Below, in pieces: positions 47,470-59,055 of a stretch of 64,000 nt of DNA; position 1 is the stretch's first letter; each line of letters begins with the position of its first letter. Under the pieces are notes generated by a model. That model worked only from the letters and a program-made list of their open reading frames with translations, did no database searches and was not told the origin of the DNA. The position numbers and the translations under genes were made by a program. The stretch is from Chlorocebus sabaeus (Eukaryota > Chordata > Mammalia > Primates > Cercopithecidae), in NCBI RefSeq assembly GCF_047675955.1, contig NC_132910.1, forward strand, positions 116,419,143 to 116,483,142, given 5' to 3'.

Positions 47470-47660
47470 GAGCATAGGACTCAAGAAGCCGGAGGCTCTA
47501 GTTCCAACAGCTGTTCAAACAGATTTGTTAACTTGCCTTGAGTAAATTACTTAACCTTGCCGATAGATTATTATTTCCTGTCCCATCCCTTGCTCACTGG
47601 AGTTACTCTGTGAGGACTTATAAGCAAAGCACTCACATGTTTTATAGATAAATGTGTATA
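47470..47660 (+). repeat. MIR-like fragment
   Basis: 'ccggaggctctagttccaac', 'gagtaaattacttaaccttg' and 'actctgtgaggacttataag' recall the MIR core. A short TA/CA run follows (47656-47682). Confidence 0.45.
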
Positions 47661-47769
47661 TATACACACACACACACATATGCATACAAACAGACATATA
47701 AAATCTTTCAAGGCTATATACACTGCTAGATGTCCAACTGCTCATTTCCCCTCTAAAGACATATTCTCT

Positions 47770-47965
47770 ACTCCAGTGTTTCTGCAAGATCCATGGCCCA
47801 CCTACTTTACAATAACTTGGGGTTCACTGTTAAAAAGATTTCTGAGGTGCAGCCCAAACTTACTGAGTCACAATTTCTAGGGATGGGCCTAATAATTGGC
47901 ATTTTTCAAGTTTAGGAGTGAATATTATCCACAGCAAGGTTGAAGGACCACCACTTTAGTGTGGG
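47770..47965 (+). repeat. MER5A hAT-Charlie element
   Basis: 'ccagtgtttctgcaagatcc', 'aataacttggggttcactgt', 'tgagtcacaatttctaggga', 'tgggcctaataattggcatt' and 'ggttgaaggaccaccacttt' follow the MER5A consensus over nearly its full length. Confidence 0.7.
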
Positions 47966-49415
47966 ATGCCCTCTATATGACTGCCAACAAAAAAGCAGAC
48001 TCATGTTCCTGTCAGGTTACACGTATTTCTATGTCAAAGGACAACTACTGTTTAAAATAGGAAACTGATATTTTAAAGAGCATAATTAGGATGCTCTTCA
48101 ATGACAGCAACCAAAATTTGAGGAGGAAAATTAGCTTGGTCTATAGCATACATTTGTGGATGATCACCTCAAAATCTGGGAGATTGTTTTACATTTCTTT
48201 CACCTCCATTTTGGAATTTGTTGCTATCTCCTCAAACAGACTTCTCAAGGCAAAACTACAGTTTGGGGCATTATTAAGCCCTCTTTTTTTCCCTGGTCTC
48301 CCTTTGCAGAGGGGACTAAGAAGTAACTCAAGAAGGTCTCCAGATCCTTCCATATATCATTGTAGACAAATGATAGAAAAGAGGAAAACCACTCTGGCCA
48401 AGCAAAACTTGTGTAAGAGGCCCAGCCTTGGAAACCTTTTCAGGAACTGCCAACAATTCGAATGGGGCTTTTTAGTTAAAGAAGCCTGGAGACTGTAACT
48501 ATGTAGACAGAGGAAATCTTGTTAACTGTCACCAGGATAATCATTCGGCCCAGCGTTCTTTATCTGAGAGCTGCTTTGCCACTCTTCTCTTCTGCGTGCC
48601 ACAGTGCCTGAGTCCCCTCCCAGCTGAGTGCCCTCCCAGGGACGACTAGAAGCACCAGCAGATGCTCCAAGGTCCTCCTTTCCCTCTTCCCTGCCCCTAC
48701 TCCCTAAGTGATGTGTGAAACACTCTAACTACCTGACTCATGGTATGATGGTTTTTCAGTCTTAACATTGAAGGAAAAGCAATAAATTGAATATCTATAT
48801 GTCTTGGTGAAAACTTTCTCTGTCATTGATGTCCCAATTTTAGTTCTAAAACGATTTTACTCTATAAATATAACTGAAAAGTCTCATTTTTACTAAATGA
48901 GAAGTTTCTTTGAAATAATTATACTTAATTTTTTGTTTTTTTCTTTTTGAAATTCTCATTGAATTTGCATTCCTCTAAGTGTTATACTTAAATTTTCTTT
49001 CACTAGAAGAATTAATACAGTCTTGATAGAAGATAACTTTGTACCTCTTACCTCTTTAGCCTCTTGTCAAAATCCTTCAGGAAAATGCTAATGAGATAAT
49101 GAATATGTTAAAAATCCCTGTCTGAATCAAAGTCAAACAGTTCCCTCATATCATTATAATAGGAAATAATCACCAAGCATGTTAAGCTGTGGAACACTGC
49201 AGGTCTTATTCCTTTAAGGTATCTACTAGAGAGAGATAAGGAAAATACCTAAACACACTGAAAATGTTTCTGAGAGTGACTGTTATTATAGACAAATGTC
49301 AAATGAATTTCTCAGTCATCTGGAGCTTCTATACTAGGTCTTAATCTGAGAACACATCATTTAGCTGAAGAGCTAAATGTCCATTAAGTATGATCTTTGA
49401 TTTTGTTTCCAACAG

Positions 49416-49495
49416 TTAGGACGAGTATTAGCTAACAGGGACTCGATTTCAGCATTTTCCCAGGAGTTATTCAGAAGAAGTAATGAAGAAAGCAG
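49416..49495 (+). other. Candidate short coding exon (unproven)
   Basis: Eighty bases sit between acceptor 'ttgattttgtttccaacag' and donor 'gtactt' after a consensus AGCAG. Only one frame is open: 26 codons (LGRVLANRDSISA, then FSQELFRRSNEES) with two trailing bases. Two CpGs are retained. There is no start codon, so it could only be an internal exon. I recognise no family. The flanking splice signals are good but common by chance at this length. Confidence 0.2.
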
Positions 49496-52301
49496 GTACT
49501 TTTATTCAAAGCAAAGCATAGAGTTGAAGAGTCAGTTATTTTAGTGCTAACCTGTAATAACTAGCAAAATTTAACGTCTGAATGAATCACATCTTTGTTT
49601 TTACTTTTCGGTAAAGGCAATGAGACCTTAATGAGTCTGTGTGTATAAATGAGGTATTTAGTCAGTCCCTCCACCTCTCCTAAGCTTTTACTCTCCTCTT
49701 CAACTTTTCAGTAAAGGTTTTGGGTTTTTCCACTGTTCATGTGTAATGTCTATCAGATAATGGGCAACTGAGGGGGAAAAAGGCACAAATTCAATAAAAT
49801 TATCAGGATGCTTGCCAAGTCAGTGGGGAAACACCCAGTGTTTACCTGGCTATTTCTTTGACAAATTGCATTACAGTGTATGTATTTCACAACAACACTG
49901 CTAACATTTTAACTCCTTCATGAGTTTATGAACTGTGAGCACCTTCAAGATGCAAACCAAATTACATTTTCCACTATTTCCATACAGACTTGCTTTATGC
50001 CTGGTACAGAGAAATTATTTCATTAGCACCTTCTTAATTAAATGAGGTTTTGCCACCCCTTGTTTTGTAACTCACTCAAGTACACAATTTGCAAGTTTAA
50101 ATGCTACAGATGAGAGTGGATGTAACCTTTGTGAAACAGTAATTTAAAAATGAGTTTTCTTCATGAATCAATTGTTCTTGGTCTGAGTTCCCAGTGACTC
50201 AGAGAGTGCCATCTTTCAATGCTTTAATACACTAAGGAGAGAAAGTCAGTAGATGATTGGTAATTCTAACAATCTTTGGACCCCAGACCAGGAATTTGAG
50301 GCTATACGGCTTGAGATAATGCACAGATAAAATATATGTTTTGCTGAAAACAAAATATTTTTATAATGGGGAATTTTGCATTAAAAATATCTAGAGTTCC
50401 AACTTCTCTGGATTTCAGGAGGTTGAGCAACCCTTGGCAATAATTCTTTGGAGCTGATGAGGGGTTGCTTTCTTATAATCTCAGTTCTCATGTGTCATAT
50501 GTTTCCCTTAACTTGTATTGTTTTACTTTGGACCGTTAGATATTTTAATTTGTAACCTCTTCCCTCCCATTCCCCCCTTATAGAGGCTTAAGAATTAAAA
50601 TTAACCAGGATATGTTGAATAGTTTTTGGCAATTTTGAAACTCTGCAGAAAATTTGCTGGGAATTAAATTTCTAGTTTTGTGTTCTATGCATTTCTGGAA
50701 ATTGCTAGAACTCCATCAGGAGTTCCACGCGTCTCTCAAAGTCCTACTAGGACATCCATTTCTAACAGTTAACTGGACTGTCACTCAAGAGCATATAGTA
50801 AATGGTCCTCATGATAATAGAAGAGGCAGTGAATAATTCAACATTGTGTGATAAGCCCTGGGAGCCCACCTTCTAACATCCCTAGCTTAGAAGATCCTGG
50901 TCCTTGGTCTCAACTGATATCATGAAGGATATTGGTAAGGCATGATGAGACCGCTGGATGACATGACTTTCTGCCATCCTAACCCACACCAGGTCTTTGT
51001 CTGCTTCTGTGTCCCATATTGAGGCAATTCTTAAAAAATGACCAAATTATCTTTATGCTAATTTTAATTGTGGGGTTAACATTTTAGCATTGTTTGTGAC
51101 TCATTCTAAAGATCCTTGGAATAGAGTAATTCATAATTGGGCTGAGTCAAGTATTGGATCAAACATGGTGGGAAACTGGTAGTTAGAACATTAATGACTT
51201 CACTAGTTAGTGAGGCTCACAGACCACACACACCCACATCTCCATGTGGCATTGTCTGTATTTTATGGTAGTGTATATATGTAACACTATAATTGTAGTC
51301 TCAAAATAGGAAAATGTCATGGATCTACTCTAATTATAACTATGCAATTTAAATAGGCCCTCCGTTTACTCCAAGTGCAGATTTAAAATATTTTTTTCAG
51401 ATTTGGAAATGATTTTCAGTAATAAATCATAGGACATGTTGGCAGAAACATTTCTCTAGGCTCTGTCTTTAATTTTGGATGTTGCTAGTTTATTTCTTTT
51501 GCTCCATCACAGGCCTGCTTCTCTAAGTTGTATGAGGTTAGTAATATCTTTATGCAGAATCACAATAGCCCTATGTCATTCATCCCAGTAATGTGCATGA
51601 GCTGAAAAGTTGGCTTGTCTTACAAATGCTAAGAAAAATGCTTCATGCCAAACTTCTTAACAGTGGCCCCTTCTTAGAGAATAAATCATTCTATGTTTTC
51701 TTTAAGATTCATTGCCAACGTTTAAATATTTATAACTTCAGATGAAGCAGGAATCCTGGTTTTGAAGTCCTGGAGCATGAGCTAAATTCTTAAGCTCTAT
51801 AATTAATAATAAACTACATGTTTGTACAGATACAACAGGTGTGTAGAAGATCTATGTTACCTATTTGACGAGGAGAAGTGAAAATTGAATTTTCAACATG
51901 CAGGCTGATTTTTCTGTTAGCAGAATAGAAAAGGGGGCTATTTTTTTTTTTATCAGTTAAACAATTTAATCTCACCATGCGGTGATGTCTGTCACAATGA
52001 TTTGAGGGGAAAAAGTCAAGAGGCAGGCCAAGAAAAGCAGAGCAGACCAAATACAAGCATCAGAACAGTCATGCTGCAATGGCCTGGTAAATGACAAAGT
52101 CTGAGAAGTGACGAAGAGTGTGGAGCAAGACCAAAGGTCCAAAGTCCCTGCAAGAGGTTTCTAACCATGGCATCTATGGGAAATGGGTGAGCTAGGGCAA
52201 GCAACACAATTGAAGAACATGGATGCAGCACCAAAAGTTGAGAAAGGGCTCAGAACAATTAGTTTTCCTAACCTCAACTTCATTTCGTCATTCTCCCTGG
52301 T

Positions 52302-52331
52302 TATTGTCAACTCCAGTAGAAGTTGACAATA
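52302..52331. repeat. Perfect 11-bp inverted repeat, 8-nt loop
   Basis: TATTGTCAACT (52302-52312), loop CCAGTAGA, AGTTGACAATA (52321-52331). It could form a hairpin. No function is implied. Confidence 0.85.
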
Positions 52332-53169
52332 GGAGTACAGGTGATGCTAACTAAAAACAACTGGAGGAGAGTGTGGACAGGGTCAGGAAAAAGTCACTGT
52401 TCTTTATAACAATTCAAAAAAAAAAGAAAGGGAAGCACGAACTTAGTACCATTCTTGAATTCCTCCCTTAAGTCAAGTTTATTTCCAGTCTAGGAGGCAA
52501 TACGTCTCTGTGCTTTATGGCCAATAGCCAAGAATCTCTCTTTTACTGTAAAGAAACTTTCATAAGGATGCAGAATGGGAATCAGAGAGCAAATGGAGAA
52601 TGAAAATGTTGTGGGGCTAGCAACCACTCCTGGCCTAGCATTAAACCAGTCCCAAAGTCCCACCCTGCTCCCCAAGTTGAGCCTCCCTGATCCCCTCCAT
52701 GTGAGCCTGGCAGCCTTTAGAGAAGAAGGAGTTCCTTCTCTTTGACAACTCTGGTTATAATCCAGTCATCTCTTCTACTCTCCTCATTCCCTTGAAATGT
52801 TAGCTTTCTTTGCTCGTGCTCTCAAATACAGTTTAAGTTTGGAATCTTCATTCTTAAAGGATCAGCATTGGTTCTTCACAAGAATAGTAGTTAGAATGAT
52901 TTTGATCTCTTCCATCAACTCTATCCAGACCTGTCAGCTCAGATTGCCCTGAGAGACTAATAGAAATGAGATGTGCTGATTTTTAACCCTGATGTCTGGT
53001 CGAAAGCCAGAGTGAATTCTAAAGATTTAAAGTAAATGTCTCTATTATTTAGAAGGAAATCATGGCCTGTTTAGAAACTCCTGACATAGTCTGGTAGGTA
53101 TTGTATTAACTACCACTCTCTCTTCAGTAAAAAGCTCTCAATTAGTTAACTCCTTCTGGGTCATAATGA

Positions 53170-53518
53170 ACTAATAATGTAGATTGGTATTGTCTAATTG
53201 ACATATAATGTGAGCTACAAATGTGAACTGCACATATAATGTTAAATTTTCTACTAGCCACATTGAAAACAAAGGAAAAAACAGAAAAACAACCCCCTAC
53301 AGGTGAAATTAATTTTAATAATACAATATATTTATCCCAATATATCCAAAGCATAATCATTTCAACATGTAATCAATATAAACCTTATTCATGAAATATC
53401 TTACATGTTTTTGTACTAAATATTTGAAATTCATACACTTACAGCATATTTCTATTTGGACCAGCTACATTCCAAGTGTTTAATGATCACTTTCACCAGT
53501 GGCTACCAGCCTTAAATA
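53170..53518 (+). repeat. hAT-Charlie element (MER33-like)
   Basis: 'tattgtctaattgacatata', 'cttttaataatacaatat'-type AT core ('tttatcccaatatatccaaa'), 'tcaacatgtaatcaatataa', 'ttggaccagctacattccaa' and 'accagtggctacca' follow the order of a roughly 320-bp non-autonomous hAT family. Name tentative. Confidence 0.6.
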
Positions 53519-53575
53519 GAGGGCCTGGTTAGGTGGTTTTTCTTTCTCAGATTTACTGAGATTCCTTTGAGCCAC

Positions 53576-54122
53576 TGTATGAGTCGGGTTCTCTAAAGGA
53601 ACAGAACTAATAGGACAGACGAATATATAAAGGGGAATCTATTAGGAGAATTGACTCACAGGATCACAAGGTGAAGTCCCACAATAGGCATCTGCAAGCT
53701 GAGGAGCCAGAAAGCCAGTCTGAGTCTCAGAACCTCAAAAGTAGGGAAGCCAGTAGCGCAGCTTTCAGTCTGTGGCCAAAGGCCCCAGAACCCCTAGCAA
53801 GTCACTGGTGTAGGTGCAAGAGTCCAAAAACTGAAGAACTTGGAGTCTGATGTTCCAGGGCAGGAAGCATCCAGCATGGGAGAAAGATGGAGACCAGAAG
53901 GCTTAGCCAGTGTAGCCCTTCCACGTTCCTCTGCCTGCTTTTATCCTAGCTGCCCTGGCAGCTGATTAGATGGTGCCCACCCAGATTGAGGGTGGGTCTG
54001 CCTCTCCCACTTCACTGACTCAAATGTTAATCTCCTTTGGCAACACCCTCACAGACACACTCAGGAACAATACTTTACATCCTTCAATCCAATCAAGTTG
54101 ACACTCTGTATTAACCATCACA
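53576..54122 (-). mobile_element. Solo ERVL LTR (MLT2-type), full length
   Basis: A 547-bp unit begins TG and ends CA, flanked by the 5-bp duplication GCCAC (53571-53575 and 54123-54127). 'ggttctctaaaggaacagaa', 'ggtgcccacccagattgagg' and 'tcaatccaatcaagttgaca' identify an ERVL/MLT2 LTR in reverse orientation. With no internal region, it arose by LTR-LTR recombination. Confidence 0.85.
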
Positions 54123-54127
54123 GCCAC

Positions 54128-56820
54128 ACAGCTCTCTAAAACAAATTTATTTTCTAAGCCCTATGTAATTTATTTTTATGACTTAACAATATATATTGCA
54201 GATAAGTTCAGACTCTTTTTCATTGATTGCGATTCAAATTTCTTCCTTTATCCAAGTGGATGGCTATCTTTGTTCTTCTACTCTATTCCATCTCCTCACT
54301 CCCACTCTCTCCCAGAGAAGAATTTTTCATCAATTTAAAGGGCCACGCATTTTTCCCAAGGTGCTAAGATTTGCTCCAGAGAGATCATTAGGGCTTTCTG
54401 CAACTTAACCTACAACTTGACCCCAGCCCACACCATCCTCATTAGAAGGCAGCCTACAGAGCATCAGCATAAAAAGCTGAATTTTTTTAAAGGAGAATGC
54501 CCTTCCATAGGACAGACACGACAGTACAAGAATCTAAGGATTATGGGTCATACTTTCTGAAACTCAGCAGATCTGTCTGGAATCAATGCAGTAGACTTGA
54601 AAAATCAATTTTTCTAGTTATGCAAATGAGTTTAACTGGCTTTATTTTAAATAGAGAAGATTGACAATGTTGGATCAGTCCTCTTTTTATTCCAATCAAA
54701 TGCAGAGTAATATAAACACAGTATGAGCAGAAGAAAGTTGGGTAGAAAATTTATCGAATATATACTATATAAGAGTTCTCCTCTGAGTGCAATTCCTTCT
54801 GCAGGAGGTTGCCCTATTAGTGTTTTTTTCTTCTGGGTCTGGTGTAGTGCCCGGCACCTACTAGGTCTCAATAAATATTTGTTGGATTAATAAACAAAAT
54901 ACCCAACTTAAAAAATTTCCATTGTGTGTACTATATGATTAATATTGAAAGGTACTCAATTAGTACAGGGTGAAGAATGCATGGTCCAGCTAAATTGTTG
55001 TTAGCTGAATAGTTGTTAAATTACTGTGATTTTTAAAAGAAGTTGGAAAACAATTCCCCACCACCAGCAGCCCTGCCCCCACTGCTCAATCCCTCCCTCA
55101 TTATCCCACCTCCCAAGATCTCCTCACTGAAGAACAAGGGCCTGGCGCCTTCACTGGCCATCAGTTCTAATTGGGCACATTCTGGCTGGCAATGTCTGGA
55201 TGAAAATATTTTGAATATAATTCTCAAGTGTGTGTTGAACCAAACCCTTTGGAAAAGGATGACATAAAGTGCCTTAAGTTATACTTATTGTCCATGAAAA
55301 AACACTCCTGATAGAAACTTTAAAAAGTTTTTTGTTGCTGATATGTTTTCATAAGACTCTGGAATACACTGTGAAGCTAATTGTACGTAGGGATCCTTTT
55401 GTGAAAATAAATTTCATTTTGATTTAATATAAACCCATGAAAACATCTCATTTATCTCTCTTACAATTGATTTTGTTGTATTGTTCAAAGGTTTTCTGTA
55501 CAAATTTGGCATTGCAGAAGTATGTTTAAAATAGTATGGGAAAAACAAATTATCAGAGTTTATCGGGGTGGGGAATATTTACAAATCCTCAGCTAAACTT
55601 GTGGTGTTTGGTCACATGAAGACAAAAACATGAAAGAATACCTGGAAAAATACTTGAGACAAAGAGAGAAGAAATAAAACTATTAGTCATGGACACTTCT
55701 GATGCATTTTGTACAGGTGTAACTCTCTGTACTACATTGTGTTATTATTTACCTTGCAGATAAATCCTCCCTTCCATTTTGAGTTTTGAAAGGGGAAAAA
55801 TAGACACATTATGAAAAGATTAATAAACCAACAAAGATGAAATACATTCAAAGAACTCTCATAACCTGACTATGTGTTCTTAAGCTCTCTCTGAAGTTTT
55901 GATATAATCAAGTGAATACATAATTTAAAAAATCTTAGGTAATACAATTGTAAGAACATATCTTATTGCAGATAATTTGTTTTGTAAAATTATGCTTCAA
56001 TACATGACAGGAAATTGAATTTTATTAGACAACTAAAACCACAAATAAACAAGGTGAGACTGTTTTTACTAAATTGGGAGATAGAGATCTTCTGAAGATT
56101 TTATTAGCAACTATCAGCTGATCCCAACAAATAATTATGACTAAGCACAGGAAGTCAGTAGTCTGTTTTAACATAGTCAAAAAGCTGTCAATACAAATTA
56201 GTGTCAGGGTTCAAACAAACATATACATTCCAAACTGCTTTGCCTTGGGATAAATCCTATCTTCATACCACTAGTCTCATGAATTTCAATCCTCCATAGT
56301 AAGTTTATAGTAAGACAAAAGATAAACAAAGACACAGGGCATCCAGTAAAGTCATGGAGCCCTGTGAAGTCTTTACCCTGAGGATTAAAGAAGCAGGTGG
56401 TAGGATAATCAGATCTTATTTGTGGACCTGGTTTTCTCAGATGCAGTTTGTGCTTTATCAAATGTTTTCTCCAACTTTTTATACTTTTTCAAATTTCTTT
56501 TTTTTCCTCTCTCTTCAAAATCTTTATTAGATTCTCCCTTAAAAATACTGTTTCTTTTAATAATTCAGAGTATTGATGATCCAACAGATTCTTAAAGATG
56601 CAACATAAAAATAGTTGGATGTGCCAAATAAACTCCTGTATTAAGGTACTATAATTTTATTTTTCACCATATAAAGAGAGCATCATCTGAGAAAGATATT
56701 TGGGAAGTACTTATCAAACAAACTTCCACATAAAAAATGAGGATAGTTGCTAGTCAATTCATTCCTTATTTCAAAACCATTGTGTAATGGATTATAAAAC
56801 AATTTTTATAGCCTATCTTT
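54128..56820. other. Single-copy interval
   Basis: No gene recognised. A GC-richer patch at 55040-55200 yields overlapping frames on both strands. An L2/MIR-type 3' tail lies at 54825-54895. Confidence 0.35.
54825..54895 (+). repeat. L2 3' terminal fragment
   Basis: 'gtgcccggcacctactaggt' plus 'ctcaataaatatttgttgga' is the typical end of L2. Confidence 0.65.
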
Positions 56821-56835
56821 AAGAATCACAGTGGA

Positions 56836-57851
56836 CTAATTTACACTCCACCAACAGTGTAAAAGCATTCCTATTACTGCACAGCCTCACCAGCATCTGT
56901 TGTTTCCTGACTTGTTAATAATTGCCATTCTAACTGGTGTGAAATGGTATCTCGTGGTTTTGATTTGCGTTTTTCTAATGACCAGTGATAATGAACTTTT
57001 TTTCATATGTTTATTGACCACATGAATGTCTTCTTCTGAAAAGTGTCTGTTTATATCCTTTGCCCACTTTTTGATGCAGTTGGTTTTTTTTCTTGTAAAT
57101 TTTTTAAAGTTCATTGTAGATTCTGGATATTAGCCCTTGTCAGATGGATAGATTGCAAAAATTTTCTCTCATTCTATAGGTTGCCTATTTACCCTGATGC
57201 TAGTTTATTTTGCTGTGCAGAAGCTCTTTAGTTTATTTGGATCCCATTTGTCAATGTTGGATTTCCTCAAGGATCTAGAACCAGAAATGCCATTTGACTC
57301 AGCAATCTCATTACTGGGTATATACTCAAAAGATTATAAATCATTCTACTATAAAGACACATGCACACGTATGTTTATTGCAGCACTATTCACAATAGCA
57401 AAGACTTGGAACCAACCCAAATGCCCATCAATGATAGACTACTAGATAAAGAAAATGTGGCACTTATACACCATGGAATACTATGCAGCCATATAAAAGA
57501 ATGAGATCATGTCTTTTGCAGGGACATGGGTGAAGCTGGAAGCTCAGCAAACTAACACAGGAACAGAAAACCAAACACCACATGTTCTCACTCATAAGTG
57601 GGAGTTGAACAATGAGAACACATGGAAATAGGGAGGGGAACATCACACACTGGGGCTTGTCGGTAGGTGGGAAGCAAGGGGAGAGAGAACATTGGGACAA
57701 ATACCTAATGCATGAAGGGCTTAAAACCTAGATGACGGGTTGATAGATGCAGCAAACCAACCTGGTGCATGTATACCTATGTAACAAACCTGCACATTCC
57801 TCACATGTATCCTGGTACTTATAATAAAATAACAATAAATAAATTAATTTA
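56836..57851 (+). mobile_element. L1 with 5' inversion and intact target duplications
   Basis: 56836-57260 is reverse-strand ORF2. 57261-57851 is forward-strand ORF2 end, 3' UTR and an A-rich tail. The unit is bracketed by AAGAATCACAGTGGA at 56821-56835 and 57852-57866. The junction joins 'cccatttgtcaatgttgg' to 'atttcctcaaggatctag', and a short piece of L1 between the two breakpoints is lost. This is the standard twin-priming structure. Confidence 0.93.
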
Positions 57852-57869
57852 AAGAATCACAGTGGAATG

Positions 57870-58078
57870 AGGGGGCCTTAATTCTTGGAGCTGGGAAAGA
57901 CATTAGAAATAATCTAGTCTGTGTTGTTCATTTTCTAAATGAGGGAACTGAGGCCCGCAAAGGTCCAATCACTTTTACAAGATTATACATCTAGGTAATG
58001 GCAAAGCTAAAACTCCTCCCTAGGATTCCTGCCCTCTATTCCAGCACTGTGTGCATTATACCATTCTACATCTTCTCT
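57870..58078 (-). repeat. MIR/L3-like ancient repeat
   Basis: 'cattttctaaatgagggaac', 'tgaggcccgcaaaggtccaa', 'agattatacatctaggtaat' and 'ggcaaagctaaaactcctcc' recall the reverse strand of MIR-core/L3 repeats. Confidence 0.5.
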
Positions 58079-58320
58079 AGTAGTAAAAAGATAGGTATCA
58101 TTGCAGAACATTCCACTTTTGAATGATACACATTCAAAACCCACTATCCAGTATGCATATACAGCCTTAAATGAGAGTCTAGCCTAAAACACAGCAACTG
58201 GCAATGTGTTGTTTTCTCAGTTACTTCACTGTCTCTCTATGGAGTCTCCATCTGTCCAGAAAAACATACGTATTTTGATGAAAACCTTAAAATTCTAAGG
58301 AAAAATCACTTGACGGCTAA

Positions 58321-58552
58321 TGTTAGATACATTTAAAAAGAAAAAGCAAACAAACTTTTGTCAATAAGAAAGGGAAAGGATTATAGAGTAAGCTCTCCAA
58401 AGAATAGACTATTCGGTTCCAACCCCTCTCTGAGGTCTGTTAGATACATTTAAAAAAAGCAAATAAATTTTTGTCAAAGTGTAAGGGAAAGAATTATAGA
58501 GTAAGCTCTCCAAAGAATAGATTATTCGGTTCCAGTGTCTCTCTGAGGTGTG
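58321..58552 (+). repeat. 118-bp tandem duplication
   Basis: Copy 1 at 58321-58438 and copy 2 at 58439-58552 both start 'tgttagatacatttaaaaa' and share the block 'gagtaagctctccaaagaat' and 'ttattcggttcca' or 'actattcggttcca', with a few small indels and substitutions. Confidence 0.9.
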
Positions 58553-58839
58553 TTGAGGTTCCTCTGCACTCACGGGAGCATTAGAAAGTTGGTTCTTTTT
58601 CTTCTAGTGCATCACGTGCATAGAGTAGTATCAAAAATTGGTTTGGACACAGGAGTCCATCTTAAAGTGGATCATGTGTGACCTCGTACGTTGTTCCCAC
58701 AGTTAGGTAAACTCCTTCCTCTTCTCTTCCAACTCCTGTGCCAAAGCCCTCTGAAAATCCCATATGTTATTGTTTTGCAAAACTCAAATCCTGTACATTT
58801 GTCCTTGAATATGACAGTAATGTATAGTTTATTTTCCAG

Positions 58840-59055
58840 ATGGAGAAAGTCTTTGTCATAAAAATCAATAACTTTAAAATATATATACTAGTTAACAGTA
58901 ACTTGGAAGTGATTCAAAGGAAAAATAAAGCTATTTGCACCATTAGTAAGTCCAAGGGACTCATAAAACTTTCAGTGGTGTTTGAATCAAAATATGGGCT
59001 GCTCTCTCTTCAATTAATGGAAGTTGTAGAGGAATGTAAGATGGTCTTACTTTAT
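58840..59055 (+). other. Candidate exon: 216-nt open segment between splice signals (unproven)
   Basis: The acceptor 'tatagtttattttccag' is followed directly by ATG. The frame stays open for exactly 72 codons to a strong donor 'gtaagt' at 59056; unspliced it would stop three codons later. Translation starts MEKVFVIKINNFKIY, with a lysine/isoleucine-rich composition typical of AT-rich random sequence. I recognise no domain. It may be a chance frame or a lineage-specific cryptic exon. Confidence 0.2.

Larger units (their letters stand above)
47966..53169. other. Long single-copy interval
   Basis: About 5.2 kb with almost no recognisable repeat. It contains a featureless 135-codon frame (48091-48498), the exon-like segment at 49416-49495 and the hairpin at 52302-52331. 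The lack of transposons suggests either constraint or simply old unmasked sequence. Confidence 0.35.

Noticed and set aside
48091..48498. 135-codon open frame as a possible gene
   Set aside because: No domain, no promoter, no splice context and unremarkable composition. This length is expected by chance in 64 kb.
55033..55267. Coding region in the GC-richer patch
   Set aside because: Frames on both strands are proline- or glycine-rich by-products of C-rich sequence. There are no flanking splice signals of note.
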